Source: Neoarius graeffei
Lineage: Eukaryota > Chordata > Actinopteri > Siluriformes > Ariidae
Reading direction: 5' to 3'
Assembly (NCBI RefSeq): GCF_027579695.1
Contig: NC_083587.1
Coordinates: 38,733,732-38,797,731, forward strand
Length of the DNA: 64,000 nucleotides
This document shows, piece after piece, positions 33,844 through 45,485 of the stretch. Each line of letters begins with the position of its first letter. The first letter of the stretch is position 1. Below the pieces are notes generated by a model. The model was not told where the DNA came from and did not search any database. It worked only from the letters and a program-made list of their open reading frames with translations. The translations under genes were made by a program, and so were the position numbers.

Positions 33844-35280
33844 GACCTCGCATTAAACTTACTACAATGCAGCGAGAGAGGCAGGCCGGTGGCCTGTCTC
33901 TCCTGAACTTCAAGTTTTACGGGTGGGCCTTTACACTTAGACCTCTCCTAACTTGGTTACAGTCTGATGCTCAAGTGTCATGGCAAGCTTTGGAGGAGCA
34001 GATGATTGCTCCATATTCTTTTAATAACTTTCTGTATTCTAATATCTCTCTCCATCACTGTCGCTCGAGATTTGGTCCTATTATTTCATACTTATTATCA
34101 GTATGGAGGAGGGTGGAGAAATTAGCCGGTTGTTCTTTTGTTTGCGGCCCACACTTCCCAATATTTAACAACGAGAGATTGTTGATTGGTGGTCATCCTA
34201 TTTGTTTTCCTGACTGGGAAAACAAAAACATTTGTACTGTACACTTGGTGATATTTATGGGGAGGAGGGGTTACTTACTTTTCAGAACATATGTATTAAG
34301 CATAGTATACCACGTACCTCCTTTTTCTTTTATTTGCAGTTGAGATCGACGTTAAAAGGCAACGGAGTCCCCTTACAAGGCCCTCTCACACCACATCCAC
34401 TTCATAAAGTGTTTTACTCTGCGGGGAGCACAAGTGGTTTCATATCAAGACTCTATTGGTTCTTATTGCAGCATTCTTACAGTCCTCTGGCATTGGACAC
34501 GATGTGGAGGAGAGATGTTCCAGATTTGGAACCTACATTTGACTGGGATAAAGTTTGGACTAGTGTGGGCTTAGCATCCAGAAATTCTGATCATCAGCAA
34601 ATACATTATAATTATAGAGTTTATTTAACTCCCAGGAAGCTTCATTTAATGAAGGTTATTAATGATCCTATTTGTACTTTCTGTTCTTCCGAGGTTACTG
34701 GCACTTACTTTCATATGTTTTGGGAGTGTACCCCAGTCATGGGTGCAGATCCCGGGGGGGGGGGGGGGGGGGGGGGGGGGTTGCCCCCCCCCCCCCCCCC
34801 CAATTTCTGAAAAACATGAATTGTCCCCCCCAATAAAAATCCCCTAAATTATTCAAAATTGTACAAACAAATGTATTTTCAAACTTCACATTCTTCACAT
34901 TTTAGATAGAAATGGTGGAACAAATAATGTTTGACAAATATATTTCTGACTCTGTATTCCATCTCTGCATGGTATGAGTTGCATACGGGGGGGGGAAAAA
35001 AAAAATCACTTTTGTGGCCCCCTAATCCTGACATCGGATCTGCACCCCTGACCCCAGTGGCCGAATTTTGGAAGATGGTTGCCTTTAATCTCTCTAAATT
35101 GTTTAAGGTCAGATTGCCATGTTTGCCTGCTACACTCATTTTGAACGACCTGTCAAGGCTGGGTTTGACACTGGTCAAGAAAAGAGCGTTGTTAGCTAGA
35201 CTTACAGCTGCAAAAAAAAACTTGTTGCCACACGTTGGAAACCTCCACATTCACTCTCTTTTCGAGCATGGGTTTTAACA
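33844..35280 (+). pseudogene. LINE ORF2 C-terminal region
   Basis: Frames 33867-34343 and 34232-34740 encode the C-terminal half of ORF2, including a Cys/His group (CTFCSSEVTGTYFHMFWEC). The MITE at 34738-35050 splits this region; it resumes at 35059 (AEFWKMVAFNLSKLF) and ends near 35280. Several shifts make it non-functional. Confidence 0.82.
34738..35050. mobile_element. 313-base hAT-type MITE with G27/C18 tract
   Basis: Ends catgggtgcagatcc and ggatctgcacccctg are inverted. An exact 8-base duplication accccagt flanks it (34730-34737; 35051-35058). It begins with 27 consecutive G, then ttg, then 18 C, which could fold into a very stable hairpin. The LINE frame resumes cleanly after it. Confidence 0.92.
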
Positions 35281-35513
35281 TATGTGGATATTGTTTATTT
35301 GGAGTTGTCAACCGCTAGAGTCCACGGAGCAAAAGAGTCAGTAATATAGGCTTGGAATTCACTCCTAACTATCCTCCGTGGGTTTCAGGAGTAATGCAAC
35401 TGAGATCAGAAGATCTGGATCCAGGGGGTGGGTGGGTTACATTTGTGTGGGGGTTTTTTTCTTCTCCCCCTTTTTCTTATTTATTATTTTTACTTTAGTT
35501 GTTTGTTCATATA

Positions 35514-37122
35514 CAGTGGTGCTTGAAAGTTTGTGAACCCTTTAGAATTTTCTTTCTTTCTGCATAAATATGACCTAAAACATCATCAGATTTTCACACA
35601 AGTCCTAAAAGTAGATAAAGAGAACCCAGTTAAACAAATGAGACAAAAATATTATACTTGGTCATTTATTTATTGAGGAAAATGATCCAAAATTACATAT
35701 CTGTGAGTGGCAAAAGTATGTGAACCTCTAGGATTGGCAGTTAATTTGGAGGTGAAATTAGAGTCAGGTGTTTTCAATCAATGGGATGACAATCAGGTGT
35801 GAGTGGGCACCCTGTTTTATTTAAAGAACAGGGATTTATCAAAGTCTGATCTTCACAACACGTTTGTGGAAGTGAATCATGGCACGAACAAAGGAGATTT
35901 CTGAGGACCTCAGAAAAAGTGTTGTTGATGCTCATCAGGCTGGAAAAGGTTACAAAACCATCTCTAAGGAGTTTAGACTCCACCAATCCACAGTCAGGCA
36001 GATTGTGTACAAATGGAGGAAATTCAAGACCATTGTTACCCTCCCCAGGAGTGGTCAACCAACAAAGATCACTCCAAGAGCAAGGCATGTAATAGTCAGC
36101 AAGGTCACAAAGGACCCCAGGGTAACTTCTAAGCAACTGAAGGCCTCTCTCACATTGGCTAATGTTAATGTTCATGAGTCCACCATCAGGAGAACTCTGA
36201 ACAACAATGGTGTGCATGGCAGGGTTGCAAGGAGAAAGCCACTGCTCTCCAAAAAGAACATTGCTGCTCGTCTGCAGTTTGCTAAAGATCACGTGGACAA
36301 GCCAGAAGACTATTGGAAAAATGTTTTGTGGACGGATGAGACCAAAATAGAACTTTTTGGATTAAATGAGAAGTGTTATGTTTGGAGAAAGGAAAACACT
36401 GCATTTCAGCATAAGAACCTTATCCCATCTGCGAAACATGGTGGTGGTAGTATCATGGTTTGGACCTGTTTTGCTGTATCTGGGCCAGGATGGCTTGCCA
36501 TCATTGATGGAACAATGAATTCTGAATTATACCAGCGAATTCTAAAGGAAAGTGTCAGGACATCTGTCCATGAACTGAATCTCAAGAGAAGGTGGGTCAT
36601 GCAGCAAGACAACGACCTGAAGCACACAAGTTGTTCTACCAAAGAATGGTTAAAGAAGAATAAAGTGAATGTTTTGGAATGGCCAAGTCAAAGTCCTGAC
36701 CTTAATCCAATCAAAATGTTGTGGAAGGACCTGAAGTGAGCAATTCATGTGAGGAAACCCACCAACATCCCAGAGTTGAAGCTGTTCTGTACGGAGGAAC
36801 GGGCTAAAATTCCTCCAAGCCAGTGTGCAGGACTGATCAACAGTTACCGCAAACATTTAGTTGCAGTTATTGCTGCACAAGGGGGTCACACCAGATACTG
36901 AAAGCAAAGGTTCACATACTTTTGCCACTCACAGATATGTAATATTGGATCATTTTCCTCAATAAATAAATGACCAAGTATAATATTTTTTGTCTCATTT
37001 GTTTAACTGGGTTCTCTTTATCTACTTTTAGGACTTGTGTGAAAATCTGATGATGTTTTCGGTCATATTTATGCAGAAATATAGAAAATTCTAAAGGGTT
37101 CACAAACTTTCAAGCACCACTG
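35514..37122 (+). mobile_element. Tc1-like transposon, family A copy 2
   Basis: 1609 bases, cagtggtg...caccactg, flanked by TA (35512-35513; 37123-37124). It lies in the 3' part of the first LINE. Confidence 0.96.
35879..36739 (+). pseudogene. Tc1-like transposase, nearly intact, premature stop
   Basis: Open from MARTKEISEDLRKSV for 286 codons: paired helix-turn-helix DNA-binding part (residues 1-115), then TDETKIELF (first Asp), KHGGGSIMVWTCF, QQDNDLKHTS (second Asp, with Leu for the usual Pro) and DLNPIKMLWKDLK. The third catalytic residue, normally Glu, is Lys here. A TGA at 36737-36739 replaces an Arg codon; the remaining 54 or so codons continue in the same frame to about 36899. The usual length is near 340, so this is close to complete but should be inactive. 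Confidence 0.94.
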
Positions 37123-37689
37123 TATCTGTATGAATATGTATGGGTATGTATAAGAATGTATATTGTTGCTTTACTTTTCTAACATGCATGTACCTATCTA
37201 TATTTTTTCTTAAAATAAAATAAAAATTTGATCACAAAAAACAAGTATGGTGTTAACAGTGGGATTAGTATACCAGTTGAAGCTTTGTAACCAGCGTGGA
37301 AATGGATCAACATGTGCAAACCCAAATCAGAAAGCCGTCATTTCTAAATTTACTTTCACATATATTTCATTGCAGACAGTTAAATAAACAAACAATTAAA
37401 TAATGATGATGTGATTTGAAACAGGTGCTGTCAGCAGTGATTGTAATCATGATTTGGTACACAATCAGTATCCAGGAAAGGCCTGGTCTTTCAGGAGCAA
37501 AGATGGGCTGAGGATCTCCAGTTTGTCAATAAATGTGTCAGAAAATTATTGAAATGTTTTTAAAACAATGTTCCTCAAAGAAAGATATGAAGGGATTTGA
37601 ATATTTCACCCTCTACGGTGCATATTATCATTAAATAATTCAAGGAATATGGAGGAATTTAGGTACATAAGGGGCAAGAGCACAAGCCT

Positions 37690-38005
37690 AAGCTGAACAT
37701 CTGTGATGTCTCATTCTTCAGACGGTATGGCATCAAGAACTGTCCATCATTCATCTATAGCTGATATAACCACAAGGGCTCGGGATTACTTTGGCAACTA
37801 TTCATCATGCACTACAATATGGAGTTGCATCTACAAAAGGCAGTTAAAACTTTACTGTGCAAAAAGGAAGCCTTATGTTAACTGTGTGCAGAAGCACTGT
37901 CGTCTTCTCTGGGCTCGGAGGCACCTGGGATGGACCATCACATGGTGGAAATGTGCATTGTGGTCAGACAATACAAGTGGAAGAAATGTGTTGCAAGAAT
38001 AAAGA
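37690..38005 (+). pseudogene. Tc1-like transposase fragment
   Basis: Decayed plus-strand coding piece (SRTVHHSSIADITTRARD, QLKLYCAKRKPYVN, ALWSDNTSG) resembling the middle of Tc1-type transposases such as that at 57263-58340. Ends are not visible. Confidence 0.65.
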
Positions 38006-38049
38006 TTGAAATAAGTGTTTATTTTGGGGGAAAAAACAATAAAATTCAT

Positions 38050-38409
38050 GAGGTAAAACATCAAATCATATGCTGTTGTACTGTTTTGAGTGCAATAAAG
38101 GTCAAAGATTATTTACAAAGATGACCTGGCGACTTGTCCAGGGTGTACCCCACCTCTTGCCCATAGTCAGCTGGGATAGGCTCCAGCTTGCCTGCGACCC
38201 TGTAGAAGGATAAAGCGGCTAGAGATAATGAGGTAAAACATCAAATCATATGCTGTTGTACTGTTTTGAGTGCAATAAAGGTCAAAGATTATTTACAAAG
38301 ATGACCTGGCGACTTGTCCAGGGTGTACCCCACCTCTTGCCCATAGTCAGTTGGGATAGGCTCCAGCTTGCCTGCAACCCTGTACAGGATAAGCAGCTAC
38401 AGATAATGG
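38050..38409 (+). repeat. 180-base tandem duplication containing a SINE tail
   Basis: Two direct copies, starting at 38050 and 38230, of gaggtaaaacatcaaatcat... plus about 110 bases of SINE 3' tail (atgacctggcgacttgtcc...). The second copy is slightly diverged at its end (tgtacaggataagcagctac). Confidence 0.93.
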
Positions 38410-40320
38410 ATGGATTATTTAGAAATCAATGTTTTCAGTTTCAACATACTGTCCCAGGTTTTTTTCCTGATATGGGGTTGTAGGTGAAAGAGGTTTAATG
38501 TAAATAGCTTAACTCTCTTGTTAATTTCCTTATAAAATAAATCTTGGACACCATTGACCATACATTTCATTAAATGATTTATTTAATTTATCTTCAGTAA
38601 CTAGTTTATCCCACTCAGAGTCACAATGGATCCTGGGGACACTGGGCATGGCATCAGGCAGGAATACACCCTGGAGTGGTGACTTCATTAAGTCATTGCC
38701 ATTTTATATATATATACGTATATGCAAGGCATTCAAGTTGGTTTTTTTCTTTAACTCCAAGGTTCTCAACTCCAACTCTGGGGACCAACTACTTACATGA
38801 ATAATTTAACTGATGTTAATCATGAAGTTCTTCATGAATTGGATCAAATGTGTTAGGAGTTTGAAAAATGGTGTTGAGAGTGATCTCTCAGGAATGTAAA
38901 TGAACTCTATTGTTATAAATGACTTTTAAATGCACAATATGTATATTTTTTACAGGTGAAACATACACAAAACCTTAAAAAAAAAAACACCCATGACCAT
39001 TGGCATAAATTGCTCTGGGGATGTGTCCTCATTACTTTTTGATATAGCCAAGTTTGTTCTCACCATTTTTTGAAGGTCTAGTCTTTAAAATTTTCATGCA
39101 GTATTATATCTCACAACAGATACTGATCCAGATGTATTCTAAAAATATCACTTAACCTGTATTCATTTTGTTCATTTCTCAGGATGGCACCTATAATGAA
39201 TGTCTCTGATAAAAGCCGCATTCAGATAGCTATAAATTAATACAGCTCAAGCCAGGTTCTAGAAGGTTTCCTTTCCCGAGAACCATGTGTTTACACACAT
39301 GCTAATATGATCACAGCAATGTAGCATGAATTTGTTTAGGAACCTATAACCATATTGTGGCATATGTGAATATAAAGTGGGGCTTTATATTGACTAACTG
39401 TCATTATAATGGTCAATTTAATTAGTCTGCAGGAACAGGCTCTTTACTGTCATTTTTTTTTTCAAATGGGCCCAGTGAAAATATATCACCTTAATTAAAC
39501 ACTGGTTAAAATGGAAGCATATGCTTTCTGAAATATGTGTATGATGGAGATGATGAAAAACCTTTAGAAATGCTTTTGGTGTTAATTACCAGAGGTCACA
39601 AAAGTTCTTTACTTGCACATTCTTTACACACATAACACACGTTCACATATTCTTTACTTAAGTAGAAGTACAGATACTTGTGTAAAAAATACTTTGGTAA
39701 AAGTAGAAGTAATGATTTAACTTCTTTACTCAAGTAAAAGTACAAAAAAACAGGCTCTGAAATGTACTCAAAATAAAAAGTAAAATATACTCCTTTGAAG
39801 GACATTTCTACTGGCTGTTTCTGTGCAAAGCTAACTGAACCTTATATAATATAATATAATATAATATAATATAATATAATATAATATAATATAATATAAT
39901 ATAATATAATATAATATAATATAATATAATATAATATATTTAGGCACTACCTAAAAGCAGAGCTCCTGATGAGTTTATGAGCAAAATATTTGCAAAGGCA
40001 CAAAATCAACTTGAATAGAAGAATAATATTATAGGATATGAACTATTGAATTGTTTAGTGTTGTGTATTTTGCATCAGTAAATTGCTGCATTGTCTTGTG
40101 ACAGTGATAACAATAATGAGATGCAAATTGCAGTTATGAATACATATTTATTCCTTTCTTTGACACCGCATGCCATGTACCAGAAACAACACCACGACAT
40201 TTATTACAGTGTGACTCTGCCGAGTGCCTGGTGGACAGCAGTGAACCAGCGCTTTCACTTTACATCATTACTATATAGTGACGATCAAATATGAAACTTG
40301 ATATGGCAAACAGTTGTCTG
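38410..40320. other. 1.9 kb without a recognised gene; (ATAAT)n
   Basis: AT-rich. 39640-39780 has diverged repeats of aagtagaagtac/aagtaaaagtac, seen in fish repeats. A pentanucleotide array lies at 39845-39940. No gene recognised. Confidence 0.5.
39845..39940. repeat. (ATAAT)n microsatellite
   Basis: About 19 near-perfect five-base units. Confidence 0.96.
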
Positions 40321-40379
40321 GTCACATCTTTAACATCCATGTGCTTTGGAGCTCGGAGCGCAGCCAGATTGCAAAGCAT

Positions 40380-40640
40380 GCACACGCCATTAGGACTAAT
40401 TACCATGCACCTGTTACTGATTAGAGCGCAATCACAGCATATACATATAAAGACTCAGTAACACACAGACTTTTCAAAAACCTTGTATTTTGTATCACTT
40501 TTCTGCCTTTGACCATGTTTGTGTTTTTGGATTGTGAGTATTGCATGACCTCTGATGTCCTGTCTGTGCCTCGCTCGACCACTGCCTGTTTTTTGACTCT
40601 GCCTTTGTCTCCGTTTTGGATCTGTTTACTAGCGTGTTTG
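40380..40640 (+). repeat. possible LTR or leader fragment of a retroelement
   Basis: tatacatataaagactcag followed by a T/C/G-rich leader (ctgtctgtgcctcgctcgacc...) resembles promoter and leader parts of some fish LTR elements. Limits not visible. Confidence 0.3.
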
Positions 40641-40647
40641 CTGATAT

Positions 40648-40829
40648 GTAATACTGACTTATTTTCCTCAATAAATAAATGACTGCGTATTATATATTTG
40701 TCTCTTTTGTTTAACTGGGTTCGCTTTATCTACTTTTAGGATTTGTGTGAAAATCTGATGTTTTAACTCATATTTATGCAGAAATATAGAAAATTCTACA
40801 GGGCTCACAAACTTCTAAGCACTACTGCG
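40648..40829. repeat. solo terminal repeat of Tc1 family A
   Basis: Matches the right end of the family (cctcaataaataaatgac ... cacaaacttctaagcactactg) with mutations. Confidence 0.88.
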
Positions 40830-40833
40830 TATA

Positions 40834-41812
40834 CTAGTGCATCTCAAAAAATTAGAATATTGTGAAAAAGTTCAATATTTTCCATCAGTTATTTAAGAAC
40901 GTGAAAATGTTATATATTATAGACTCATTACACATAAACTAAAATGTTTCAAGCATTTTTCTATTTTAATCAGTATGGCATACAGTACAAAAACATAAAA
41001 AAAAACCCATCTCAAAATATTAGAATATTTCATTTTGAGTTTGAGTAAAACAGTATGAACACAGTGTATGTCTCGGTCTAGTTCAGTACACACAACCACA
41101 ATCATGGGGAAGACTGCTGACTTGACTGTTGTCCAGAAGATGATCACTGATGCCCTCCACAAGGAGGGTAAGCCACAAAAGGTCAGTGCTGAAAAGGGTG
41201 GCTGGAAAAGGTGCTTTTTGGAGATGCTGATTTCCTTTTCCAGCAGGACTTAGCACCTACCCACAGTGCCAAAACTACTACCAAATGGTTTGCTGACCAT
41301 GATATTACTGTGTTTGATTGGCCAGCCAACTTGCCTGACCTGAACCCCATAGAGAATCTATGGGGTATTGTCAAGAGGAAGATGAGTAACATCCGACCCA
41401 AAAATACAGATACGCTGAAGGCCACTATCAAAGCAACCTGGGCTTCAATAACACCTCAGCAGTGCCACAGACTGATCACCTCTATGCCACACCGCATTGA
41501 TACAGTAATTCATGGTAAAGGAGCCCCAACCAAGTATTGAGTGTATAAATGAATATACTTTTCAGAAGTTGGACATTTCTGTATTGTAAATCCTTTTTTT
41601 GATTGATCTTAGGGAATATTCTAATAGTTTGAGATACTGGATTTCTGATTTATGAGCTATAAGCCATAATCATCAAAATTAAAACAAAAAAGGCTTTAAA
41701 TATTTCACTTTACATGTAATGAATATAGAATATATGAAAGTTTACCTTTTTGAATTAAATTATGAAAAAAAGGAACTTTTTCATGGTATTCTAATTTTTT
41801 GAGATGCACTAG
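40834..41812 (+). mobile_element. internally deleted Tc1-like transposon, family B
   Basis: Inverted ends ctagtgcatctcaaaaaatt / ttttttgagatgcactag, flanked by TA. 979 bases: about 0.6 kb shorter than a full element because the middle of the transposase gene is gone. Confidence 0.93.
41107..41540 (+). pseudogene. Tc1-like transposase, internal deletion
   Basis: The N-terminus (MGKTADLTVVQKMITDALHKEGKPQKV) is joined near 41185-41215, out of frame, to the C-terminal catalytic part. The latter is open from 41211: FLFQQDLAPTHSAKTT (second Asp), DLNPIENLWGIVKRKM (Glu present), ending HGKGAPTKY. The first catalytic Asp and most of the DNA-binding part are deleted. Confidence 0.92.
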
Positions 41813-41814
41813 TA

Positions 41815-43277
41815 TATGCTGGATACTTTAAAATACATTAGAGCATTGAGAAGGCTTGAGCCAATGTGACATGAACTGTTAAGTAGTGATCAGAATATGA
41901 AGGTTTGTTTGAGTGGTGGGCTCCACCATCTCACTGACTGAGGCAACACTACAGAAAGGAAACCTCTGGGTGGGCATGATTGCAGCCTCCATACTTCTGC
42001 CTACTGACAATACAATGCCTCTCTGTGCCAATTAGATTACAGGCCATGGACTTAACAGTTTTGATGCAGTAACAGTTTTGTTCTTACAGTACATTATTTC
42101 CCAGAACAAACAGTGAAAGGGGCCAGAGAGGGGTGAAACAACCCAACAGGCATAAACTCGCTGGTGGACCAAACAGTGGCGTGTTTTTACACCTCAGCTA
42201 AATTGGAGTGGCATATATCAGTACACACTTGTATGAGAAAGCTGACAGAGTGTTTTGTGATGACAGTTGGTGTGAAAGAAAACTGAAAGGTCATGCATAG
42301 TTGGACAGAAGCTTGAAGGTGATCACTCTTTCCATGACCATGAAACAAATGTTGCATGTAAATACAGGATCAGGTAGAGGTAGGTGATGAAGAAGGTTTG
42401 ATGATTTGGGCAGGAAAAATATATGTTAATCTCTAAAATAATGATAAAAGTCTACAACAATAATCCATTTACTGAGGCAATTCAGTGGCATCAGGTGTCG
42501 GAGTCTCCTCCATCATTACCTGGTGTAACTTCCCAAGCAAAATAGGAACATTTCCATATGAAATATTGGCATCTATGGACACACACAAAGCCCAAAAAAG
42601 CCCATTCACTTGAATGGAAGAGGAGCCAGAATGCAGCAAAAAAAAAAAAAAAAGGCATTTACTTGCTGATGGTTGTTAATTTTACATTTTCCACCTCCTC
42701 AAATTTCAACCTGTGCCAAGTTAATCTAGGTGAACTTTGACCCTGCAACTCTGCCAATAACCGAAGCATGGGCCAATAGAAAACAACAGCCTGAGGCTGG
42801 CATTGCATCTTTCTTGATCACTTGACATGGATGAACTGCTTATTATTACCATTTCAAGCTTTTGCTGCTCCTCAGTCAAGATAATGTCTCTTATTAATCA
42901 CAAAGAATAAATGAGCTAACTGGCTAAGGTTAGCTGTTCAACGAACACCTACTACACAAAATTATTGTGCCATTTTCTTTGAAAAACATTGTTTAGATTA
43001 TAATATACAATCCATGAAAAACCAACCACCATTGTTATAACAATCATTAGTGAGCTTACCCTTGGAACAGCAGTTCCCAACCTTTTTGTCAGCTTAAACT
43101 AAATTGTTTTCCTTAAGTAGCCCTTGCAATTTTAAGCAGACGAACATTAAAACTTTTGATGGCAAAACTTTTTAGGATGGTACGTTTCACTTGCACTATA
43201 TTTCCATTTTTTAATTACAAATTTTAACTTGTAAAAAAATGTCTTGTCAAAGTTATGGGATGTTAACATTTCCATCA
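41815..43277. other. 1.5 kb without a recognised gene
   Basis: AT-rich. An A run at 42639-42653. No family recognised. Confidence 0.5.
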
Positions 43278-43285
43278 GTCTCATG

Positions 43286-43942
43286 CAGAGGCGATTCTAG
43301 AGTCTGTTGTGGCCCCAAGCAAAAATTTCCAGGGGGCCCTTCTGACCAGTGTTCATCACCAATATGTTATAAATAATCTGACACCAACGAAAAATGTATG
43401 AAACCAAAGTTTTTTAAATTCCAAATGTGAAAATACAATGGTAAAGAACAATAAAAAAACAAAATACAGGCGGCACGGTGGTGTAGTGGTTAGAGCTGTC
43501 GCCTCACAGCAAGAAGGTCTGGGTTCGAGCCCTGTGGCCGGCGAGGGCCTTTCTGTGTGGAGTTTGCATGTTCTCCCCGTGTTCGCGTGGGTTTCCTCCA
43601 GGTGCTCCAGTTTCCCCCACAGTCCAAAGACATGCAGGTTAGGTTAACTGGTGACTCTAAATTGACCGTAGGTGTGAATGTGAGTGTGAATGGTTGTCTG
43701 TGTCTATGTGTCGGCCCTGTGATGACCTGGTGAGTGACTTGTCCAGTCTTTCGCCCGTAGTCAGCTGGGATAGGCTCCAGCTTGCCTGCGACCCTGTAAA
43801 ACAGGATAAAGCGGCTACAGATAATGAGATGAGAATAAATAAATAAATAAATAAGCCCTCGGGCCCTGACTCTCGGGGGGGCCCCTGGGCCAGGGGGCCC
43901 CAAGCAGTTGCCTGCCTTGCCTGTTCACAAGCTGCGCGTCTG
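43286..43942. mobile_element. hAT-type MITE interrupted by a SINE
   Basis: Ends cagaggcg and cgcgtctg are inverted with one mismatch. 8-base duplication gtctcatg / gtcacatg (one mismatch) at 43278-43285 and 43943-43950. Without the SINE it would be about 290 bases, with ggccccaagca-like words near both ends. Confidence 0.75.
43469..43834 (+). repeat. tRNA-derived SINE, copy 4
   Basis: Head ggcggcacggtggtgtagtgg, tail gataatgagatgaga followed by (AATA)n to 43853. It lies inside the hAT MITE. A clear target duplication is not visible. Confidence 0.9.
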
Positions 43943-44215
43943 GTCACATGTCCCTGCAATACCATTCTTGGAGGAGACCATGCCAATTAGAGGAAATCAG
44001 CAGAGGAAGTGTATCAGTATGTGTGGTGTTGTTGGGGGGGGTGTTTGACTCAAGAAATACGTTGTCATTCTTAGAAGAGAAAACCCTGGAGAGGTGGGGT
44101 TGCAATCTAGTCGGGAGGTTGTGGTTTGGCTGTCAAGCTCGACTCTTATCCCCATTGTAACCAACTTTCTCTGTCTCACTGTTTAAAAAAAAAAAAAACA
44201 GCGGAGGGGAGGATA

Positions 44216-44268
44216 CCCAGAACCTTCTTGCTGTGAGGCAACAGCGCTAACCACTACACCACCGTGCC
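44216..44268 (-). repeat. SINE head fragment
   Basis: The 5' part of the SINE plus the following ggcggtgtgt occurs here and again at 44605-44670, so this segment is a local duplicate of the boundary between SINE and minisatellite. Confidence 0.85.
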
Positions 44269-44284
44269 TTGGCGGTGTGTCTCA

Positions 44285-44657
44285 TTCATCTCATCTCATT
44301 ATCTCTAGCCGCTTTATCCTTCTACAGGGTCGCAGGCAAGCTGGAGCCTATCCCAGCTGACTACGGGCGAAAGGCGGGGTACACCCTGGACAAGTCGCCA
44401 GGTCATCACAGGGCTGACACATAGACACAGACAACCATTCACACTCACATTCACACCTACGGTCAATTTAGAGTCACCAGTTAACCTAACCTGCATGTCT
44501 TTGGACTGTGGGGGAAACCGGAGCACCCGGAGGAAACCCACGCGGACACGGGGAGAACATGCAAACTCCACACAGAAAGGCCCTCGCTGGCCCCGGGGCT
44601 CGAACCCAGGACCTTCTTGCTGTGAGGCGACAGCGCTAACCACTACACCACCGTGCC
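44285..44657 (-). repeat. tRNA-derived SINE, full length, copy 5
   Basis: Minus strand, nearly identical to the consensus seen at 290-645. It is embedded at the start of the minisatellite. Confidence 0.94.
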
Positions 44658-45035
44658 TTGGCGGTGTGTATGACTGGTAATTACTAACACTGGCCACTAG
44701 GCGGTGTGTATGACTGGTAATTACTAACTGGCCACGAGGCGGTCTGTATGACTGGTAATTACTAACACTGGCCACGAGGCGGTGTGTATGACTGGTAATT
44801 ACTAACACTGGCCACTAGGCGGTGTGTATGACTGGTAATTACTAACTGGCCACGAGGCGGTCTGTATGACTGGTAATTACTAACACTGGCCACTAGGCGG
44901 TATGTACGACTGGTAATTACCAATACTGGCCACTAGGCGGTGTGTATGACCGGTAATTACTAACACTGGCCACTAGGCGGTGTGTATGACCGGTAATTAC
45001 TAACACTGAGCACTAGGCGGTGTGTATGACCGGTG
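44658..45035. repeat. minisatellite, 37-40 base unit
   Basis: About nine to ten tandem copies of aggcggtgtgtatgactgg + taattactaacactggccact. Some units lack a cac triplet (37 bases). Variants ggtctg and ccggtaat mark subsets. Confidence 0.95.
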
Positions 45036-45485
45036 GTACACGTACACACCACAAAAAATCGACTCGATGGGTTTACCATTTTTCCTTCGGTATGGTGCTC
45101 CGCTATAATTATTATTTCATTTATTTATCTTTTTACTTGTGTACCTTAGTGGTATTATTTACTTATTTGTTTTCTTTAATTCAGTAAAATATATTTGGGG
45201 AACCAGGGAGCATAGATCACCAACATGCGTCAGATAATCATTTAACTCTGTTCCCCTTCTAGTCTGCTTCACGGTGAACTACCAAATCTCGTGTTTATGC
45301 TTTAAATTCTAGTAATATTTTTTTCTTTCTTTTTGATATGTAACTGCTTCTTGGAATTTGCACCATGGTGCTTAATATATATTTTTCTAACTGTTGAGAG
45401 GTCGTGTAGAGAGAGTGGAGATTTACCTACCCAGTGGGGTTGTTTAGTACTAAGGGTATTCATGGGTGGGTCGCATCCGGGGGAG

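Larger units (their letters stand above)
31035..37235 (+). mobile_element. LINE-1 of window: L1/Tx1-type non-LTR retrotransposon with nested insertions
   Basis: Endonuclease, RT and a C-terminal region follow one another to about 35280. A 3' region ends in aaaataaaataaaaatttgatcac near 37230. Two elements are nested: a hAT MITE at 34738-35050 and a Tc1 copy at 35514-37122. The 5' limit is uncertain. No ORF1 was recognised. Confidence 0.85.
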
